Shown one piece after another: positions 55,112-63,494 of a stretch of DNA of 64,000 bases (the first letter of the stretch is position 1; the number at the start of each line of letters is the position of its first letter). The stretch spans positions 2,480,001 to 2,544,000 of the forward strand of contig NZ_OY780939.1 of the NCBI RefSeq assembly GCF_963675975.1. Direction: 5' to 3'. Position numbers and translations under genes: made by a program. Below the pieces are notes generated by a model that ran no database searches, was not told where the DNA came from, and worked only from the letters and a program-made list of their open reading frames with translations. The stretch comes from Halarcobacter sp. Its GTDB lineage: Bacteria > Campylobacterota > Campylobacteria > Campylobacterales > Arcobacteraceae.

Positions 55112-58100
55112 CTATTTATCCACTTTTCTTAAATAGATAATTCGATAAACCATAGGTACATAATAAAGGTTTAATATAGTTGCCCAAAGGATTCCAAAAC
55201 CTAAAGCTAAAGCCATTGGTTGAAGAATCAAAGCTTGTCCTGAAGGGAAAAATATCAAACTACTTAAACCTAAAACAGTAGTAATTGATGTTAGTAAAAT
55301 TGGTCTTAATCTTAAAATAGCATACTCTTTTAGCTCTTCTAAGTTTTTAGATTTTTTAATAAAATCCATCATAATAATTCCATCATTTACTATAACTCCG
55401 GCAAGTCCTACCATACCAATTAAACTTGGCATTGTAATATTTACTCCCATAATAAAGTGTCCAAAATATACACCTAAAATAGATAAAGGGATAGTTGTAA
55501 TAATAATCAAAGATTTAACAATAGAATCAAACATCCATACAAGAGCAATAAAGATTAGAATTACAGCCATTAAAGCTGCTTGTCCCATCTCTCTTTGAAC
55601 CTTTTCATTCTCTTGTTGTTCCCCTTTTATATCAATACTTACACTTGTTTTTAAACTATCTAAAGTTGGTTTTAATTTTTCAAACACTTCATTTGAAGTT
55701 GTATTTGTAATAGATGCTGTTACACTTGTAATTCTTTTATTATCTTCTTTAAATATTTGAGAATATGCAGGTATTTTAATAAAATCAACCACATTTGACA
55801 ATAAAACTTTTTGTTCAGTGTTTGGAATAGAGATTTCTAATCTATCTAATGAACTTAAGATATCTTTGTTTTCACTTTTAAATACAATATCAATAATCCC
55901 TTTATCATCAAACATTTTAGAATAAGTACCTTTTAAATACATTGGTCTAAGCTCAGATAAAATTTGCTCTTCATTAAAGCCTAAATCGTATCCATAAGAG
56001 TTTACTTTAAATTTCAACTCATAATTTCCAAGTAAGGAATCATCAGCAATATTTGAAACCCCAGAGATAGAGCTTAAAGTATCTTTTAATACTTTTACAG
56101 CATCTTGTACTTTTTGGGTGTCTCCCGAAACAGATAGTTCTAAATCGTTTTTAACAATCCCAGCTTTTGGTACAAAAACTTTTAATTCATCAAAACTTTT
56201 TATATCAATACTTTTGTCAAAATGTTTTTTTATAAGATTTTCTATATCTTGTGCACTGCTTTCTCTTAACATATTTGTATCATCATATTTTGGAGACAAA
56301 TATGGATTAATATATTTATCAAAAATATTTTGAGGGGCTCTTTCATATAAGTTTACAAAAATCTGGAAATAAAACTCTTCATATTCTGGTTGGTTTTTAC
56401 CATCAAGTTTCATCCCTGTAACTGAACTAATAGATTGAATTTCAGTTTTAAAGTCTAAATTTTTTAAAAGTAATTTTTCTAATTCAAAAACTCTTTGTTC
56501 CGTCTGTTCTATTTTATTTCCAACTCCAACAGAACCTGTAATATATACTTGGGTAGAATCAAAATCTGGCATAAACTTAAATTTTGAAGACTTCATAAGT
56601 ATCATTGTCCCAGCAATAATTGCAAATACTAGAAGTGCTAAAGATATATATTTTCCTTTTAATAAAAAGTTTAAAATATCGTGATATAGTTTTTTATTAA
56701 AATCCCAGATTTTGTGAGATTTTCTATCTTCATGGCTAACTTTTAATAACTCTTTTGCATGCAAAGGTAAAAAGAAAAAAGCCTCAAGTAAGGAACTTAT
56801 TAATAGTATAGAAATCATAATTGGCAAAATTTTCATAAATTTACCAGTTTCACCACTCATCAAAAGTATAGGTAAAAAAGCAAATATAGTTGTGGCAGTT
56901 GCAGTTAATACAGCAGGATACATCTCTAGTGCACCATCTCTAGCAGCTGTAAATTTATCTTTTCCCATCTCTAAATGTCTATAAATATTTTCTGCAACTA
57001 CAATAGCCTCATCTACTAACATACCTAAAGCTATTAAAGCCCCTAAAAGAGATAGCATATTTAAACTATATCCCAATGCTTCTGCTGAGATTAAACCTAT
57101 CATAAAAGAGGTTGGAATACCTACTGCTATAACTAATGCAATTCTAAAGTTTATAAAAAGTAATAAAGCAACAAATAAAAGCATCAATCCAAAAAGAATA
57201 TTAGATACAACAGTATTAAGTCTATTTTTAATCCAAATAGAAGTATCAATATATGTATCAAAATCTATATTTGTATATTTTTTTTCAAACTCTTTTGTTA
57301 TCTCTTTAATCTTTTTAACTAACTCAATAGAGTCACCCTCTTCACTTTTACTAATACTTATGGCTACATTTGTTTTTGCATTAAAGTGGGATTTATCACT
57401 TACGTCAGCAAAGGTATATTCTATATTTGCAATATCTTTTAAATATAAAGTTTTATCCCCTACTCTGATTTTGGTATTTTTTATATCTTCAATATTTTTT
57501 TCACCATTATATGTACTTAAATAATAGTGTCTTGAACTATCTTTTATAATCCCAACAGGAAATATTGAACTTAGGTTTTGAACAACTGAGACAACTTGAA
57601 CATTTGACAATCCAAAAGCTTCAATTTTGTCTTCATTAAAAGAGATAAGTAACTCTTTATCACTTTTTCCTAGTACACTTACATTTTCTAAGTCTTTTAG
57701 TTGTTGGATTTTTGATTTTACATCATCAGCTATATCTAATAACTCTTCTTTTGAAGCTTCTGTATTAGAATAAACTGCTACAGTAATCAAAGGAAAGTTT
57801 TGAGTTAGAGTTTTTACTGTAGGGTCATCCATATCTGATGGAAGATTTGTTTTAATTTTTGTGATAATATCTTTTATATCATCAACTACTAGATTTGATT
57901 CCTCTCCACTTTTAAGTTCTGCTGTTATTGAAAAACTTCCATTTTTTATAACAGAAGTAATCTTTTCTACTTCACTTACACTTAAAAGCTCATCTTCTAT
58001 CTCTTCAACTGCAATTTTATCTAATATATCAGAACTAGCTCCTGCATATGAACCTGATATTAAAACTGCATCCATAGATGAAGGGGGAAATATTTCTTTT

Positions 58101-58204
58101 GGTATTTTTAAATAAGCAAAAATAGAAAGTATAAAGATAAAAATTAAAAAGAGATGGTTAAGAATATTCTTTTTTAGAGCAAACTCAATTATTGTTTGGA
58201 TCAT
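55112..58204 (-). CDS. RND-family efflux permease (HAE1/AcrB-type)
   Basis: 1030 residues from ATG 58204 (GAGGG upstream; the TTG at 58216 would overlap that site). Inner-membrane proton antiporter with 12 TM helices and two large periplasmic loops. Charged residue motifs typical of RND TM4 (LGALIALGMLVDEAIVVAENIYR around 390-412; landmark) with an Asp-Glu rather than Asp-Asp pair. GVIVNDGIIMMDF appears in the second half. No membrane-fusion or outer-membrane partner is encoded next to it. Its start overlaps the ftsL-like gene by 20 bp. Confidence 0.9.
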   Translation of the reverse strand: MIQTIIEFALKKNILNHLFLIFIFILSIFAYLKIPKEIFPPSSMDAVLISGSYAGASSDILDKIAVEEIEDELLSVSEVEKITSVIKNGSFSITAELKSGEESNLVVDDIKDIITKIKTNLPSDMDDPTVKTLTQNFPLITVAVYSNTEASKEELLDIADDVKSKIQQLKDLENVSVLGKSDKELLISFNEDKIEAFGLSNVQVVSVVQNLSSIFPVGIIKDSSRHYYLSTYNGEKNIEDIKNTKIRVGDKTLYLKDIANIEYTFADVSDKSHFNAKTNVAISISKSEEGDSIELVKKIKEITKEFEKKYTNIDFDTYIDTSIWIKNRLNTVVSNILFGLMLLFVALLLFINFRIALVIAVGIPTSFMIGLISAEALGYSLNMLSLLGALIALGMLVDEAIVVAENIYRHLEMGKDKFTAARDGALEMYPAVLTATATTIFAFLPILLMSGETGKFMKILPIMISILLISSLLEAFFFLPLHAKELLKVSHEDRKSHKIWDFNKKLYHDILNFLLKGKYISLALLVFAIIAGTMILMKSSKFKFMPDFDSTQVYITGSVGVGNKIEQTEQRVFELEKLLLKNLDFKTEIQSISSVTGMKLDGKNQPEYEEFYFQIFVNLYERAPQNIFDKYINPYLSPKYDDTNMLRESSAQDIENLIKKHFDKSIDIKSFDELKVFVPKAGIVKNDLELSVSGDTQKVQDAVKVLKDTLSSISGVSNIADDSLLGNYELKFKVNSYGYDLGFNEEQILSELRPMYLKGTYSKMFDDKGIIDIVFKSENKDILSSLDRLEISIPNTEQKVLLSNVVDFIKIPAYSQIFKEDNKRITSVTASITNTTSNEVFEKLKPTLDSLKTSVSIDIKGEQQENEKVQREMGQAALMAVILIFIALVWMFDSIVKSLIIITTIPLSILGVYFGHFIMGVNITMPSLIGMVGLAGVIVNDGIIMMDFIKKSKNLEELKEYAILRLRPILLTSITTVLGLSSLIFFPSGQALILQPMALALGFGILWATILNLYYVPMVYRIIYLRKVDK

Positions 58205-58454
58205 ATTTTCCCTCAATACTAAATATTATAAGTGAATCCTCAATCTGGTTTTTAAATTTCATATCTTCTAATTGTTGAGCAAGGAATTTATTTTCCTCTT
58301 TTAAAGATATATAATGGGCATACAGTTTATTTATATCTTTACTTACATAATATATATTATTCACTAAATAGATTTTAGGGAAATAAAGAGTTAGAACAAC
58401 TAATAATGCTGAAAAAACAATAATTATTGAATTTTTAGAATTTAGTTTAGTCAA
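58185..58454 (-). CDS. ftsL: FtsL-like small division protein (candidate)
   Basis: 89 residues: short cytoplasmic N-terminus, one TM helix (about 9-30), then a leucine-rich coiled coil (about 32-75). It directly follows rsmH, overlapping it by 8 bp, the position in which ftsL is found across bacteria. It starts at TTG 58454. FtsL sequences are very diverged, so the call rests on size, topology and position. Downstream lies an RND pump instead of ftsI. Confidence 0.62.
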   Translation of the reverse strand: MTKLNSKNSIIIVFSALLVVLTLYFPKIYLVNNIYYVSKDINKLYAHYISLKEENKFLAQQLEDMKFKNQIEDSLIIFSIEGKYDPNNN

Positions 58455-59349
58455 ATTTAAATATCCTTAATTTTGAACTTCTACTTCTTGGATTTTGTTT
58501 AATTTCATCTTTTGTTGGGATAATTGGTTTTTTTGTAAGTATTTTTCCTAAAGCATGATTATTCCCACAAGTACATTTAAAAGAATCTGGTGGACAAATA
58601 CAAGATTTTTTCCATTTTTTAAAATAGTTTTTAACAATTCTATCCTCTAATGAATGAAATGAGATAATTGCAACTATACAATTTTTAGGTTTTATAGCTT
58701 CAATTGATTCAAAAAGTCTTTCTAAAACACCTAATTCATCATTTACTTCTATTCTAATTCCTTGAAAAGGAAGTGTTGCTGGATGAATTTTCCCTTTACT
58801 CATATTTTTTGATAAAAAATCTGCTAACTCTTTTGCAGAATTAAAAGGTCTATTGTTTACAATCAAAGATGCAACTTTTTTATACTCTCTTACTTCACCA
58901 TACTCTTTAAATACTCTTTCTAATTCGTTTTGAGAATATGTATTAACTACAACAGAAGCATCTAGACTTTTTGTTTGGTCCATTCTCATATCAAGAGTGT
59001 CCCCATCAAAGCCAAAACCTCTTTCACTTTTATCTAGTTGTAAAGATGAGACTCCAATATCAGCTAAAATACCTCTTATTTGAAAACCTTTAAAAGTTTC
59101 AAGTACATGTTCAAAATTTCCTTGGTTGAAAAGAACTCTTTGCTTATAATCATTTAATCTATTTTTTGAAAAAACCAATGCTTCTTCATCTTGGTCATTA
59201 CATATTAGTTGAATATTATCATTTTGTTTTAATAAACCTAAGCTATGACCAGCATATCCAGTAGTACAGTCAATAATATATCCACTATCAATATCTTTAA
59301 AGGCTTCTAAAACCTCTTCATATAGTACTGGAATATGGGGAACTTCCAT
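58447..59349 (-). CDS. rsmH: 16S rRNA (cytosine(1402)-N(4))-methyltransferase RsmH
   Basis: Methylates C1402 in the ribosomal P site. 300 residues. Start VPHIPVLYEEVLEAF; SAM motif DCTTGYAGHS (about 28-37); GILADIGVSSLQLD; GFGFDGDTLDMRMD; IISFHSLEDRIVK; and the C-terminal SRSSKLRIFK. A Cys cluster near 250-262 (CICPPDSFKCTC) is typical of this phylum. Heads the operon with the ftsL candidate. Confidence 0.96.
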   Translation of the reverse strand: MEVPHIPVLYEEVLEAFKDIDSGYIIDCTTGYAGHSLGLLKQNDNIQLICNDQDEEALVFSKNRLNDYKQRVLFNQGNFEHVLETFKGFQIRGILADIGVSSLQLDKSERGFGFDGDTLDMRMDQTKSLDASVVVNTYSQNELERVFKEYGEVREYKKVASLIVNNRPFNSAKELADFLSKNMSKGKIHPATLPFQGIRIEVNDELGVLERLFESIEAIKPKNCIVAIISFHSLEDRIVKNYFKKWKKSCICPPDSFKCTCGNNHALGKILTKKPIIPTKDEIKQNPRSRSSKLRIFKFD

Positions 59350-59422
59350 AATCTATCCTTAATAACAATCTTTTATTTGTGATTGGTTATAATACCCAAA
59401 ATAATATTTAAGGCTTTTTAAA

Positions 59423-60004
59423 ATGATTGATGCAAATATAGTAAAGCTTTTAAGTGACTTATCATTAACAATGTTTAGAAAAAACTTTTTTGGTATATAT
59501 CATGGTGCTATCTCTGCAAAACTCGATTATAATTCATTTATAATAAACTCTGCTGATGCAATATTTGATGAGATGAGAGAAAACTCTTTTTGTGAACTTA
59601 ATATGACAAAAAAAGATTATAGATGGAAAATTGCAAGTATAGAATCAGATATACACTCAACTATATATACAAATATTCATGAAGCAAAATATATTGCTTT
59701 TGGTGTACCTATTTATACAACAGCTTATACTTTTGATCATGATGAAATAATTCTTGATGATTTTTTTGGAAAAACAACCTTAGGTGGTAAAGTTCCAATT
59801 TATGATCCAGGAGATTTCAACACTTGGTATGATAGAAATGCTTTAGAGATTACAAAATACTTAAAAGAAAGCAATGAAAGAATTATGGTTATAAGAGGAA
59901 TTGGTACATATGTTTATGACAGAGACATAAATAATTTAGTAAAAAGAGTAGCAATTTTAGAGAACTCTTGTAGGCTTTTGAGCCTAAAATCATCGTATCA
60001 ATAA
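59423..60004 (+). CDS. Class II aldolase/adducin-domain protein
   Basis: 193 residues. The pattern resembles class II aldolases: FFGIYHGAISAKLDYNSFIIN near the start, HSTIYTNIHEAKYIAFGVPIYTTA in the middle with a possible metal His, and an aldolase-like C-terminus. Metal ligands are incomplete, so activity is uncertain. A TATAAT box lies 30 bp upstream. A hairpin follows about 30 bp after the stop. Confidence 0.72.
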   Translation: MIDANIVKLLSDLSLTMFRKNFFGIYHGAISAKLDYNSFIINSADAIFDEMRENSFCELNMTKKDYRWKIASIESDIHSTIYTNIHEAKYIAFGVPIYTTAYTFDHDEIILDDFFGKTTLGGKVPIYDPGDFNTWYDRNALEITKYLKESNERIMVIRGIGTYVYDRDINNLVKRVAILENSCRLLSLKSSYQ

Positions 60005-60032
60005 TAAAAATGCAAATTTTTCTATAATAATT

Positions 60033-60058
60033 TAGCTAAAGAGCCTCATTTTTAGCTA
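60033..60058 (+). terminator. Hairpin between the aldolase-like gene and the HU gene
   Basis: An 8-bp perfect inverted repeat (TAGCTAAA / TTTAGCTA) with a 10-nt loop, followed by TTTT. It may end the aldolase-like transcript or form part of the HU leader. Confidence 0.45.
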
Positions 60059-60120
60059 TTTTAAAGCTTAAATACTATAAAGTTTTTAAATATTTTAAAT
60101 CTTACACAAGGAGTTCTTCT

Positions 60121-60396
60121 ATGAACAAAGCTGAATTTATTGACGCAGTTGCAGCAAAGGCTGGATTATCTAAAAAAGATGCTAAAGGTGCAGTTGATGC
60201 AGTATTAGACACAATTACTGAGACTTTAGTAAAAAAAGAAACTGTTAGTTTCATCGGATTCGGTACTTTTAGTACAGCTGATAGAGCTGAGAGAACTGCA
60301 AAAGTTCCTGGAACAGACAAAACTGTTAAAGTTCCAGCTACAACTGTTGCAAAATTCAAAGTTGGAAAAGCTTTAAAAGAAGCGGTTGCTAAATAA
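60121..60396 (+). CDS. hup: HU family DNA-binding protein
   Basis: Nucleoid-associated protein of 91 residues. It has MNKAEFIDAVAAKAGLSKKDA at the start (landmark), GFGTFSTADRAERTAKVPGT for the beta-arm, and VAKFKVGKALKEAV at the end. Strong AAGGAG seven bases before the ATG and a -10 box upstream; a strong terminator follows. Codon use is the most optimised in the window, as expected for a very abundant protein. Confidence 0.96.
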   Translation: MNKAEFIDAVAAKAGLSKKDAKGAVDAVLDTITETLVKKETVSFIGFGTFSTADRAERTAKVPGTDKTVKVPATTVAKFKVGKALKEAVAK

Positions 60397-60416
60397 TTAC
60401 TTCTTTTTTATCTCTT

Positions 60417-60448
60417 AAAAGGGAAACCTTCGGGTTTCCCTTTTTTTT
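60417..60448 (+). terminator. Rho-independent terminator of the HU gene
   Basis: Stem GGGAAACC / GGTTTCCC with a TTCG tetraloop, extended by A-T pairs, followed by eight T. Textbook structure. Confidence 0.95.
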
Positions 60449-60507
60449 ACTCTAAATTAAATAACTTATTAAGAATTATTCAGTATAATTCTGTCCTATT
60501 TTTAAGT

Positions 60508-60594
60508 GCCCGTGTGGTGAAACTGGTAAACACGTCGGATTCAAAATCCGATGACTTCACGGTCTTGTCGGTTCGAGTCCGACCACGGGTACCA
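60508..60594 (+). tRNA. tRNA-Leu (anticodon CAA)
   Basis: An 87-nt class II tRNA with encoded CCA. Acceptor strand GCCCGTG pairs with CACGGGT (first pair G-U). The anticodon loop TTCAAAA gives CAA, reading UUG. The long variable arm and the GTTCGAGTC T-loop region are present. The next gene's stop lies two bases beyond the CCA on the other strand. Confidence 0.96.
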
Positions 60595-60595
60595 C

Positions 60596-61213
60596 TTAAT
60601 ATATTTTTGATTTTATAGCAAGTGAATTATTTTCTTTAAATTCATATTCAAAATATTTTAGATTTATATTCTCTTTAATTTTTTCTAATTCATCAATTCT
60701 TAATTTATCATCTGGATCTTTAGCAGTTATAATTAATTGATTTTCAATAATCTCTTTTTTTGTAAAATATATATTTGATTCTAAATTAATAAAATCAAAA
60801 AATTTATCTACTGTATCTATTGAATCGAATCTAAATCTGTTTGGACAGATAAATTCATTTGATAAATTTATATAATCTAATACAGCTTTTAGATCAACAG
60901 GTTTTAACAATCGAACAAATTTAAGAGTAGAAAGACAAGTATCACAATCAATAGGACAATTAATACTATCACTTATCAATATAACTTTCTGAGAAGGATT
61001 AACAGTAAAAATATGATTTATGAATTTATTAGAATTTTCACAATTATGTTCAATAATAATATATTTATACTTATTTGCACTATATTCTTCTATTAATTCT
61101 ATATAATTGTCATTAACCACTAATTCAAACTCTGTAAACTCATTAATAAGTAAACTTATTTTTTCAATAGTGTTATTTTCTGTATCTACTAATAAAATTT
61201 TATTATTATTCAT
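60596..61213 (-). CDS. Pseudo-receiver protein (REC-like, phospho-Asp replaced by Glu)
   Basis: 205 residues. The first ~118 residues follow the receiver fold: KILLVDTENN start, third strand IIIEHN where Asp would be expected but Glu is found, VILISDS, and LLKPVD with the conserved Lys. A Cys cluster (CPIDCDTC, around 87-94) is unusual for a receiver. The C-terminal 85 residues are unrecognised. Probably not phosphorylated in the normal way; may be constitutively active or sense redox or metal through the Cys. Confidence 0.7.
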   Translation of the reverse strand: MNNNKILLVDTENNTIEKISLLINEFTEFELVVNDNYIELIEEYSANKYKYIIIEHNCENSNKFINHIFTVNPSQKVILISDSINCPIDCDTCLSTLKFVRLLKPVDLKAVLDYINLSNEFICPNRFRFDSIDTVDKFFDFINLESNIYFTKKEIIENQLIITAKDPDDKLRIDELEKIKENINLKYFEYEFKENNSLAIKSKIY

Positions 61214-61288
61214 TTACTACCTTAAATTTTATTATTAAATAATACAATAAGTAGACAAAAAACTTTATATAAAGAATTAAATAATATA

Positions 61289-62323
61289 TTATTTTCCTAA
61301 TATATCTTCGATAATTTTATCAATTCTTTCTTTTGTTGTATTCCAGGAAAATACAAATCTTCCACCACCTAAACCAATAAAACTATAAAATAGCCATTTC
61401 TTAGTTCTTAATTTAGTTACCATATCCTCAGTCATTTCTACAAATACACTATTTGATTCTACGGGGAATTTTATACTTATATTATCAATCTCTTTTATTC
61501 TTTTTTCAAAATATTTAGCCATAGCATTTGCATGTTCTGCATTTTTTCTCCACAAATCATTTTCCAATAATCCAATCCACTGGGCTGAAATAAATCTCAT
61601 TTTAGAAGCTAATTGCCCTGCTTGTTTACATCTATAGTCAAAATCTTCTGCTAAATCTTTATTAAAGAATATAACAACTTCACCCATAGCCATACCATTT
61701 TTTGTTCCTGAAAAGCATAATACATCAACTCCTACTTTCCAAGTAATATCAGCAGGTTTACAATCTAAACTAGCAACTGCATTGGCAAATCTTGCTCCAT
61801 CCATTTGAATATACAGATTATATTTATTTGCAACTTCTTTTATAGCTTTTAACTCTTCTATTGTATAAACTGTACCTAATTCAGTCGATTGTGTTATAGA
61901 TATAACTTTTGGCTTAGGATAATGAATATCATCTCTTTTTGTTGCAAAATGACTTATCTCTTCAGGAGTTAATTTTCCATTATTCGAATTACCCACAAGT
62001 AGTTTTGCTCCATTTGAAAAAAATTCTGGAGCACCACATTCATCTGTTTCTATATGTGCGACATCACTACAAATAATACTATGATAAGAGTTACATAAAG
62101 ATGCCAAACTTAAAGAATTTGCAGCAGTTCCATTAAATACAAAAAAAACTTCACAATCTATTTCAAACAATTCTCTTAATTTATCTGCAGCATATTTTGT
62201 ATAATAGTCATTTCCATAAGCTGGAGCATAATCATTATTTGATTCTATTATTTTTTCAAGTACTTCAGGACAAATTTGTGAATAATTGTCACTTGCAAAT
62301 TGCTCTTCTATCTTTTCATACAT
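61289..62323 (-). CDS. ltaE: Low-specificity L-threonine aldolase
   Basis: PLP enzyme that splits threonine or allo-threonine to glycine and acetaldehyde. 344 residues. Early FASDNYSQICPEVL (SDN motif), YGNDYYT, FNGTAANSLSL, QMDGARFANA, and the PLP lysine in CFSGTKNGMA (around 206-210). Typical length. Preceded by its own upstream region of more than 200 bp shared with the divergent Fur-box operon. Confidence 0.94.
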   Translation of the reverse strand: MYEKIEEQFASDNYSQICPEVLEKIIESNNDYAPAYGNDYYTKYAADKLRELFEIDCEVFFVFNGTAANSLSLASLCNSYHSIICSDVAHIETDECGAPEFFSNGAKLLVGNSNNGKLTPEEISHFATKRDDIHYPKPKVISITQSTELGTVYTIEELKAIKEVANKYNLYIQMDGARFANAVASLDCKPADITWKVGVDVLCFSGTKNGMAMGEVVIFFNKDLAEDFDYRCKQAGQLASKMRFISAQWIGLLENDLWRKNAEHANAMAKYFEKRIKEIDNISIKFPVESNSVFVEMTEDMVTKLRTKKWLFYSFIGLGGGRFVFSWNTTKERIDKIIEDILGK

Positions 62324-62499
62324 ATCTATCCTTTATCATTTACTATGATTAATTATATCATTATCAAAAAAGATTATTTTATTTATTACTGATAGAAAAT
62401 AGACTTATTAATTAGCTACAAAAATTTTATTTTAACTTAAATACTAATTAAATTTTTAAAGTAATATAAATATTCATAATTTTAAGCTCACACAAAGTT

Positions 62500-62518
62500 A
62501 ATAATGATTATCATATTG
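62500..62518. promoter_or_regulatory. Fur-box-like 19-bp site
   Basis: AATAATGATTATCATATTG matches the 19-bp Fur consensus (GATAATGATAATCATTATC) at 14 positions, including the central ATGAT-ATCAT core. It lies about 30 bp before the mini membrane protein start, a good place for iron repression. Confidence 0.6.
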
Positions 62519-62549
62519 ATTATAAATTACACATCAAAAAAGGAAAATT

Positions 62550-62669
62550 ATGGAAGAGGTATTTTTAATATTAATTGCTTTATTTTCAGCATATTATTTT
62601 TATAAAAAAACATTCAAAAATAATGGTTGCAATTGTGGAAGTAAAGACTGTCCTTCTGAAAAAAAATGA
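62550..62669 (+). CDS. FeoB-associated-type Cys-rich mini membrane protein, 39 aa
   Basis: Too short for routine ORF calls. From ATG 62550 (AGGAAA upstream) it encodes 39 residues: an N-terminal TM helix (VFLILIALFSAYYFYKK, 4-20), then a Cys tail CNCGSKDCPSEKK. This is the plan of FeoB-associated Cys-rich membrane proteins. The stop overlaps the start of the ABC ATPase (ATGA). No feoA or feoB is in the window, so a role with the adjacent transporter in metal handling is likely but inferred. Confidence 0.8.
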   Translation: MEEVFLILIALFSAYYFYKKTFKNNGCNCGSKDCPSEKK

Positions 62670-63493
62670 ATCTAATTGAAATAAAAAATCTGTATCATTC
62701 TTATGGTACAAAAATTATCTATGAAAATTTAAATTTAAATATTAAAGAGGGTTCGATATATGGAATTCTTGGGAAAAATGGTGTTGGAAAATCAACACTA
62801 ATAAATATACTTATGGGATACATAACTCCCAAAAAAGGAAGATGTTTAATCTTTGGCGAAACTTCTCATAATCTATCAACTACAACAAAAGAAAAAATAG
62901 CTCTACTTCATGAGGGATTTGTTGCATATGATTATATGACAATTAAAGAGATTGAAGCTTTTTTTGCCCCATTTTATAAAAATTGGAATAAAAATATTTT
63001 TTATGAACTTGTAGATTTAATGAATTTAGATTATAAGCAAAAACTTTCTACTTTATCCTTTGGACAAAAATCTCAAGTTGTTTTAGGAACAATTTTCGCC
63101 CAAGATGCAAAACTATTGATTTTAGATGATTATTCAATGGGTTTAGATGCTGGATATAGAAGATTGTTTATTGATTATTTAAAAGATTATGTAAAAGATA
63201 AAAATAAAACTGTACTAATAACTTCTCATGTTATGGGTGATTTAGTTGGGCTTATTGATGAAATGGCAATTGTACAAAAAGGTGGTGTTATTCATCAAGA
63301 TACAATGAATAATTTTATTAAAAACTTTAAATGCTATAGACTAAATAATGAAAAAATACCAGAATCAAAAGTACATAGAATAGAAGAATATAAAGGTGAA
63401 AAGAAACTGTATACCTTTGAAAACATAGAAGAACTTAAAGAAATTCAAACAGATTTTGAAGAAAAATTTTTGGGCTTTGTTGGAAAATATTGA
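62666..63493 (+). CDS. ABC transporter ATP-binding protein
   Basis: 275 residues. Walker A GKNGVGKST (about 36-44), signature LSFGQ (about 130-134), Walker B LLILDDYSMGLD (about 149-160) with Asp in place of the usual catalytic Glu, and an H-loop His in TSHVMGD. A C-terminal tail of ~60 residues follows. Coupled to the mini membrane protein by ATGA and to the permease by one base. YtrB-like ATPases have related sequences. Substrate unknown; the Fur-box suggests iron or another metal-related cargo. Confidence 0.88.
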   Translation: MNLIEIKNLYHSYGTKIIYENLNLNIKEGSIYGILGKNGVGKSTLINILMGYITPKKGRCLIFGETSHNLSTTTKEKIALLHEGFVAYDYMTIKEIEAFFAPFYKNWNKNIFYELVDLMNLDYKQKLSTLSFGQKSQVVLGTIFAQDAKLLILDDYSMGLDAGYRRLFIDYLKDYVKDKNKTVLITSHVMGDLVGLIDEMAIVQKGGVIHQDTMNNFIKNFKCYRLNNEKIPESKVHRIEEYKGEKKLYTFENIEELKEIQTDFEEKFLGFVGKY

Positions 63494-63494
63494 A

